Assembly: GCA_039725955.1 (NCBI GenBank)
Contig: CP091034.1
Location: 3,784,501-3,848,500, forward strand
Direction: 5' to 3'
Origin: Sinorhizobium sp. B11
GTDB lineage: Bacteria > Pseudomonadota > Alphaproteobacteria > Rhizobiales > Rhizobiaceae
Length of the DNA stretch: 64,000 nucleotides
The notes under the pieces are model-generated. The model worked only from the letters and a program-made list of their open reading frames with translations. It did not search any database and had not been told where the DNA came from. Below, one piece after another: positions 59,376-64,000 of the stretch. Numbering within the stretch: position 1 is the stretch's first letter; the number at the start of each line of letters is the position of its first letter. A program made the translations under genes and the position numbers.

Positions 59376-61178
59376 TTGGCAGAGCAGGCAGAAGTTGGGG
59401 AGAAGAGGTCGCGTTCGCTGAAGCCGCTCGGCAGGTTGACACCTTATGTGGCACGCTACCGTGGCATGGTGGCCGGTGCCCTGATTTCGCTGGCGCTGGC
59501 GGCCGTGACTTCGCTTGCCATACCGCTCGCCGTGCGCCGCATGATCGACCACGGCTTCACGCAGGCCGACGGCACCTTCATCAATAGCTATTTCGCCATG
59601 ATGATGATCATGGCCATCGTGCTCGCGATCGCCAGTGCACTACGCTACTATTTCGTCATCACCATTGGGGAGCGCATCGTTTCGGATCTGCGCCGCGATG
59701 TCTTCTCGCATGTCACTCGGCTCTCGCCCTCTTTCTTCGACGTCAACCAGTCGGGCGAGATCGTCTCGCGGCTGACGGCCGATACCACGCAGATCAAATC
59801 CGCCGTCGGCGCCACCGCTTCCGTGGCGCTTCGCAACCTGATCCTCTGCATCGGCGCGCTCGGCATGATGATCGTCACCTCGCCAAAGCTTTCCAGCCTC
59901 GTCATCGTCGCGATCCCCGTCATCGTCTTTCCGCTTGTTGCCGGCGGCCGTTCGGTGCGCAAGCGCTCCCGCGCCGCACAGGATACGCTGGCAGAAGCTT
60001 CCGCCTTCGCCAATGAGACGATCGCCGCAACCCGCACCGTGCAGGCCTTCAACGCCGAAACGATTGCAGCGGACCGCTACGGCTCGGCCGTGGAATCCGC
60101 CTATCAGGCCGCACGTTCTGCCGTTTCCTCCCGCGCCCTGCTGACGGGCATCGCGATCACCCTAATTTTTGGCAGCGTGGTCGCCGTTCTCTGGTTTGGC
60201 GCCCACAGCGTCCTCGCGGGTACACTTTCGGCCGGCACGCTCGGCCAGTTCTTGCTCTATGCGGTCATCGCAGCCGGTTCGCTCGGTGCACTGTCGGAAG
60301 TCTGGGGCGAGCTTTCGCAGGCAGCCGGTGCCGCCGACCGCCTGACCGAGCTTCTCGATGAAGTCTCCCCGATCGCCGCCCCCGCAAACCCGCAGCCACT
60401 CCCCTCGCCCGCCCAGGGCCGCGTGGAATTCGACGGCGTGCATTTCGCCTATCCATCCCGTCCCGGCAGGTCAGCTCTGCATGGCTTGGATTTCACGGTC
60501 CTGCCGGGCGAAACGGTTGCGATCGTCGGCCCATCCGGCGCCGGCAAGAGCACCGTCTTTTCGCTCTTGCTCCGCTTCTACGATCCGCAACAGGGCAGCG
60601 TGAAGATCGATGGCGTCGACGCCCGCCAGGCCGATCCGGACGCCTTGCGCCAGCGCATAGCCATCGTGCCACAGGATGTGACCATCTTCGCCTCCTCGAT
60701 CCACGATAATATCGCTTTTGGCGTTCATGGCGCGACGCGCGAGCAGGTTCGCGCAGCGGCAATCGCCGCGCAGGCCGATGAATTCATCAACCGGCTGGAA
60801 AAGTCTTACGAGACGCAGGTCGGCGAACGCGGTGTCACACTGTCCGGCGGCCAGCGCCAGCGCATCGCCATTGCCCGCGCGATCCTGAAAAATGCACCGA
60901 TCCTTCTGCTGGACGAGGCGACTTCGGCGCTTGATGCAGAGAGCGAAACGCTTGTGCAGAGAGCGCTTGACGGGCTTATGCATGGCCGCACCACTGTTGT
61001 CATCGCCCACCGTCTCGCCACTGTTCTCAAGGCCGACCGCATTCTCGTCATGGATCAGGGACGTGTCGTAGAGGAGGGCACGCATCAGAGCCTGATCCGA
61101 AACGGCGGCATCTATGCGAAACTCGCCCGCCTGCAATTCGATGCGGCCAACGAGGATGTGCTGGCAGCCGCCAAATAG
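59376..61178 (+). CDS. ABC exporter, fused permease and ATPase
   Basis: About 600 residues. Six membrane helices (residues ~25-310) precede an ATPase domain with Walker A VGPSGAGKSTVFS, signature VTLSGGQRQRIAIARA, Walker B PILLLDEATSALDAES, and the H-loop VIAHRLATV. It works as a homodimer or paired half-transporter of the MsbA/BmrA type. No ATG fits; the TTG at 59376 has GGAG at five bases, and a TTG seven codons earlier is the alternative. The substrate is unknown (lipid or drug). Confidence 0.9.
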   Translation: MAEQAEVGEKRSRSLKPLGRLTPYVARYRGMVAGALISLALAAVTSLAIPLAVRRMIDHGFTQADGTFINSYFAMMMIMAIVLAIASALRYYFVITIGERIVSDLRRDVFSHVTRLSPSFFDVNQSGEIVSRLTADTTQIKSAVGATASVALRNLILCIGALGMMIVTSPKLSSLVIVAIPVIVFPLVAGGRSVRKRSRAAQDTLAEASAFANETIAATRTVQAFNAETIAADRYGSAVESAYQAARSAVSSRALLTGIAITLIFGSVVAVLWFGAHSVLAGTLSAGTLGQFLLYAVIAAGSLGALSEVWGELSQAAGAADRLTELLDEVSPIAAPANPQPLPSPAQGRVEFDGVHFAYPSRPGRSALHGLDFTVLPGETVAIVGPSGAGKSTVFSLLLRFYDPQQGSVKIDGVDARQADPDALRQRIAIVPQDVTIFASSIHDNIAFGVHGATREQVRAAAIAAQADEFINRLEKSYETQVGERGVTLSGGQRQRIAIARAILKNAPILLLDEATSALDAESETLVQRALDGLMHGRTTVVIAHRLATVLKADRILVMDQGRVVEEGTHQSLIRNGGIYAKLARLQFDAANEDVLAAAK

Positions 61179-61315
61179 CTGCCTCATACCCCCATCGCGA
61201 CTAAAGTCTGATCGCGACAGCCTTCCCACTCGGTTGCCTTTGCTGGAACCTGCCCTAACCTTCCCATGCCCAAGGTAGGGGTCTTTGCTGTTGAAATCGG
61301 TGGGAGGAGATTCGA

Positions 61316-62307
61316 ATGGCGCTTTCTGATATTGTCAGTCGCATAAGTGTGGCACTTGGCCTTGGCCTGATCGCAGCCGCGACTGGTACGGCCGCATCAG
61401 CCCAGACTTTTCCCGATCGTTCCATAACCATGGTCGTGCCGTTCGCCGCCGGAGGCTCGACCGATGTCGTCGCGCGTATCGTCGCGCAGAAAATGTCCGA
61501 AGATCTCGGCCAGCAGGTCATCGTGCAGAATGTTGCGGGAGCCGGCGGCAATCTCGGCGCTGATAACGTCGCGCGCGCGCCGCGCCGGATGGCTATACGA
61601 TCCTGATGGGCACCGTCGCCACCCACGCCCTCAATCCGCTGATCCTGAAATCGACGCCCTATGATGCCGAAAAGGACTTCGCGCCGGTTTCATTGCTCGT
61701 GGTTGTTCCCAATGTCCTGGTGGTCAATCCGGAACTGCCCGCAAAGAATGTGCAGGAGCTGATTGCGCTCCTGAAAGCCGATCCGGACAAATACAGTTAT
61801 GCGTCATCCGGTAACGGCACGCCGCTGCATCTTTCCGGCGAACTTTTTAAAAGCATGGCGGGCGTCGACATGCAGCATATCCCCTACAAGGGTGCGGGGC
61901 CCGCATTGAACGACGTCATCGGCAATCAGGTACCGATCATGTTCGACAACCTGCCCTCGTCGTCGAGCCACATCAAGGCCGGTACGCTCCGGGCACTCGC
62001 CGTCACGACCGCCGAACGCGCGCCATCCTTCCCTGATATCCCGACTATCGCGGAATCCGGCATTCCAGGATACGAGACCTATACGTGGAACGCACTCTTT
62101 GCGCCGGCCAACACCCCGGCCGATGTGATCACTCGCCTGAACGCCTCCGCCAACAAGGCGCTGACCGATCCGGCCGTCGCCGGGCGGATGAAGGAATTTA
62201 GTGCAACCATCGTCGGCTCGACACCGGAGGAACTCGGCGCCCATGTGAAGGCCGAGCTTGCGAAATGGAAACCGGTCGTCGACGGCGCCCATATCCAGAT
62301 GGAATGA
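61316..62307 (+). pseudogene. TctC-type tripartite tricarboxylate-binding protein, frameshifted
   Basis: A signal peptide (to AASAQ) and TFPDRSITMVVPFAAGGSTD open the first frame, which ends just after GADNVARAP. The rest, TILMGTVATHALNPLILKST and onward to the C-terminus, is in another frame. Two extra bases in the (GC)5 repeat at 61571-61580 explain the break; without them it reads VARAAPDGYTILMG, the family norm, and a ~328-residue protein. No tctA or tctB gene is adjacent, so it may be an orphan. GGAGGAGA precedes the ATG. Confidence 0.85.
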
Positions 62308-62475
62308 TCTTCGCGAAAGGGACAGCATGCGGCCAGCCCTTCTCTCGCGCCCGATCCAACCGGCGGCAATTGCACGCCATACAATGGAATTCTAATTAAG
62401 GTAGTGGAAAAGCTCACAATTCTGGGCTAGCTTTCTGAAAGCTGATGCACGATTTCAGCTTACCAGGAGGGATCC

Positions 62476-62664
62476 ATGTACAGATTTGAAGTTTACAAGG
62501 ATAAGGCCGGTGAATTCCGCTTCCGCTTCAAGGCGTCGAACGGCGAGACCATGTTTTCGTCCGAAGGCTACAAGGCGAAAGCATCCGCGGTGAACGCCAT
62601 CGAATCCATCAAGAAGAATTCGCCCGGCGCGGAAGTGGTGGATCAGACAAAGGCGGACGCTTGA
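62476..62664 (+). CDS. DUF1508 (YegP-like) protein
   Basis: 62 residues: MYRFEVYKDKAGEFRFRFKA, then SNGETMFSSEGYKAKASAVN. This is a single DUF1508 repeat, a small beta-rich fold. Function not established. The start follows AGGAGGGATCC. Confidence 0.85.
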   Translation: MYRFEVYKDKAGEFRFRFKASNGETMFSSEGYKAKASAVNAIESIKKNSPGAEVVDQTKADA

Positions 62665-62895
62665 CCGGAAGCGGAGGCGGCATCAGTCGCCTCCAGCACT
62701 TCCCGCTCAGCGATTTTCTCGCGCCCATTTCGGTGTGATCGATTTTTTTCGGCTGCAATGTCGAAATGAAGACGACTGAGACCTCATTGTTTCGGAACGG
62801 CTCGAAGCCGCGCCACCGAAGCATTGCAGCTTGGGCAAATTCGGCCTTACATGCTGCTTGCCCGGTCAAACCCATCAGAGGATCAGGAGTTTCCG

Positions 62896-63237
62896 ATGCA
62901 ATACGCACTTATCATCCGTGAATCTGCAGAAGACTTTGTCCGCCGCAACGACCCCGCCTATCGCGATGGCTGGACGGCCTACACCAAGGCCCTGGTGCAG
63001 GCAGGGATCTTGACCGCCGGCGCCGGCCTGACCCCGCCTGAGACCGGCACGATCGTACGTCGGAAAGGCGAGGACCATGATGTGCAGGATGGTCCCTATC
63101 CGGAAGGCAAGGAACAGCTTGGCGGCTTCTACGTGATCGAGGTACCAGATCTCGATGCCGCGCTCGAATGGGCCACGCGCGTGCCCGTCTCCGAATGGGG
63201 TTCGGTGGAAGTACGGCCGCGGCTGCAATTCGCGTGA
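62896..63237 (+). CDS. YCII-family (DGPF-type) protein
   Basis: 113 residues with the YCII ferredoxin-like fold: MQYALIIRESAEDFVRRNDP, then VQDGPYPEGKEQLGGFYVIE (the DGPF motif here reads DGPY) and WATRVPVSEWGSVEVRP. It lies 7 bp before an ECF sigma factor gene, the known partnership of ECF42-type sigma factors. The start follows AGGAGTTTCCG. Its activity is unknown. Confidence 0.88.
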   Translation: MQYALIIRESAEDFVRRNDPAYRDGWTAYTKALVQAGILTAGAGLTPPETGTIVRRKGEDHDVQDGPYPEGKEQLGGFYVIEVPDLDAALEWATRVPVSEWGSVEVRPRLQFA

Positions 63238-63244
63238 GGCCGTT

Positions 63245-64000
63245 GTGACATCAGATGCGGGCCGTGTCGCCGAAAGGGTGGCACGGCAATCCTATGGCAA
63301 GCTCATCGCCTTTCTTGCCGCTCGCTCCCGCGATGTTCCGGCAGCGGAGGATGCCTTGTCTGATGCGCTGGCGGCTGCGTTGCGGGTCTGGCCCGAGCGC
63401 GGTATTCCCGACAATCCCGAGGGCTGGCTGCTCACCGCAGCCCGCCGCAACCTCATTCAGGCTGCCCGTCACCGAACCGTGCACGATAATGCCAGTGAAA
63501 CGATTGCGCTGGCCATCGAGGAAGCTGAGGAGCGCTTGAACGATGCACGAAACGCAGACTTTTCCGATGAGCGGCTGAAGCTGCTTTTTGCCTGTACACA
63601 TCCAGCGATCGATCGGTCCGTTCACACGCCGCTGATGCTTCAGACGGTGCTCGGCATTGACGCGAAGACAATCGCACAAGCCTTCGTAATCTCGCCGGAT
63701 GCCATGAGCCAGCGCCTGGTGCGGGCCAAGATCAAGATCCGCGACGCCGGCATTCCCTTCGCCATCCCTGAGCGGCAGATCCTGACGGATCGGCTGGCGG
63801 GCGTACTCTCGGCAATCTATGCCGCCTATGGGCTCGGCTGGGACGGGCTCGATGGCGAGGAAGACAATCGCACCGGCTTAACCGGCGAGGCGATCTGGCT
63901 TGGCCGCGCTCTCATGACGATGCTACCTGAGCAGCCGGAGGTTATCGGGCTCCTCTCATTGATGCTTTATTGCGAGGCGAGAAGGCGTGCACGGCGTGAT
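63245..64000 (+). CDS. ECF sigma factor with C-terminal extension (ECF42-like), cut by window edge
   Basis: 252 codons are present and the frame is still open at the right edge. It starts with GTG 7 bp after the YCII stop. Region 2 includes AAEDALSDALAAALRVWPER, split from IPDNPEGWLLTAARRNLIQA; region 4 is MLQTVLGIDAKTIAQAFVIS, then PDAMSQRLVRAKIKI. A long extra domain follows (ILTDRLAGVLSAIYAAYG), typical of this group, and likely replaces an anti-sigma factor. It is expected to control the neighbouring YCII gene. Confidence 0.9.
   Translation, partial: MTSDAGRVAERVARQSYGKLIAFLAARSRDVPAAEDALSDALAAALRVWPERGIPDNPEGWLLTAARRNLIQAARHRTVHDNASETIALAIEEAEERLNDARNADFSDERLKLLFACTHPAIDRSVHTPLMLQTVLGIDAKTIAQAFVISPDAMSQRLVRAKIKIRDAGIPFAIPERQILTDRLAGVLSAIYAAYGLGWDGLDGEEDNRTGLTGEAIWLGRALMTMLPEQPEVIGLLSLMLYCEARRRARRD

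Noticed and set aside
1..64000. tRNA, rRNA, CRISPR, insertion sequences, prophage or defence islands
   Set aside because: None was seen on reading intergenic regions and gene content; the genes are almost all conserved chromosomal ones.

Overview
The window looks like chromosomal DNA of a fast-growing alphaproteobacterium of the Rhizobium group. The evidence is the tolQRAB-pal-cpoB-tilS-ftsH-glmM order, a sqdBDC sulfolipid operon, an lpiA-atvA (lysyl-phosphatidylglycerol) pair, the tkt-gap-pgk-class I aldolase cluster, a 6S RNA gene just behind zapA, and moderately GC-rich codon use throughout. I see no rRNA, tRNA, CRISPR array, insertion sequence, prophage or integrated element. Most of the window is core genome.

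Layout. 1-1146: an outer-membrane protein cut by the left edge, and a methyltransferase. 1224-13007 (minus): a long cell-envelope block. It runs ybgC, tolQ, tolR, tolA, a second short TolA-like protein, tolB, pal, cpoB, tilS, ftsH, glmM. 13127-16996: sqdB-sqdD-sqdC and an Ala/Thr-rich protein of unknown function. 16993-18580: a FUSC-type membrane protein divergent from a MarR regulator, with a palindrome touching the regulator start codon. 18648-24131: folate and phosphodiesterase genes, an exported MBL-fold protein, a PNPOx-like protein, a YebC-type regulator, an LLM oxidoreductase and a GNAT enzyme. 24139-26454: a large chemoreceptor. 26699-30994: ruvCAB followed by a Tat-exported phosphoesterase, a Nudix hydrolase and a DinB-like protein. 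30991-37251 (minus): atvA, lpiA and a large MscS-type channel. 37396-45334: metabolic and regulatory genes (short-form gnd, VOC, SRPBCC/ArsR, XRE, epimerase, AKR, a frameshifted MFS pump, LysR, GrpB-like). 45435-46281 (minus): 6S RNA, zapA and a coiled-coil partner gene. 46615-54914: tkt, gap, a GNAT enzyme, a K+/H+ antiporter, pgk and class I aldolase. 55073-64000: PhzF, small membrane protein, MFS, DUF1192, DUF1465 (frameshifted), rpmE, an ABC exporter, a TctC-type binding protein (frameshifted), DUF1508, and a YCII protein with an ECF sigma factor cut by the right edge.

How the genes work together. The Tol-Pal block, ftsH, zapA, the outer-membrane protein and the DUF1465 region all concern envelope and division. 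Perfect or near TTAA-N7-TTAA sequences, the form recognised by the cell-cycle regulator CtrA, sit in front of several of them. The sqd and lpiA operons both change membrane lipid headgroups. The central-carbon cluster carries a 27-bp perfect palindrome in front of the aldolase gene.

Three genes (MFS 42517-43711, DUF1465 58313-58829, TctC 61316-62307) are each broken by a small shift inside a simple repeat while both halves remain well conserved. Sequencing error is as likely as true decay. I did not find a clear large undescribed system. The most unusual items are the stand-alone TolA-like periplasmic protein, the operators that abut or overlap the start codons of two regulators without a Shine-Dalgarno sequence, and the CtrA-box and candidate small-RNA region at 57940-58312.
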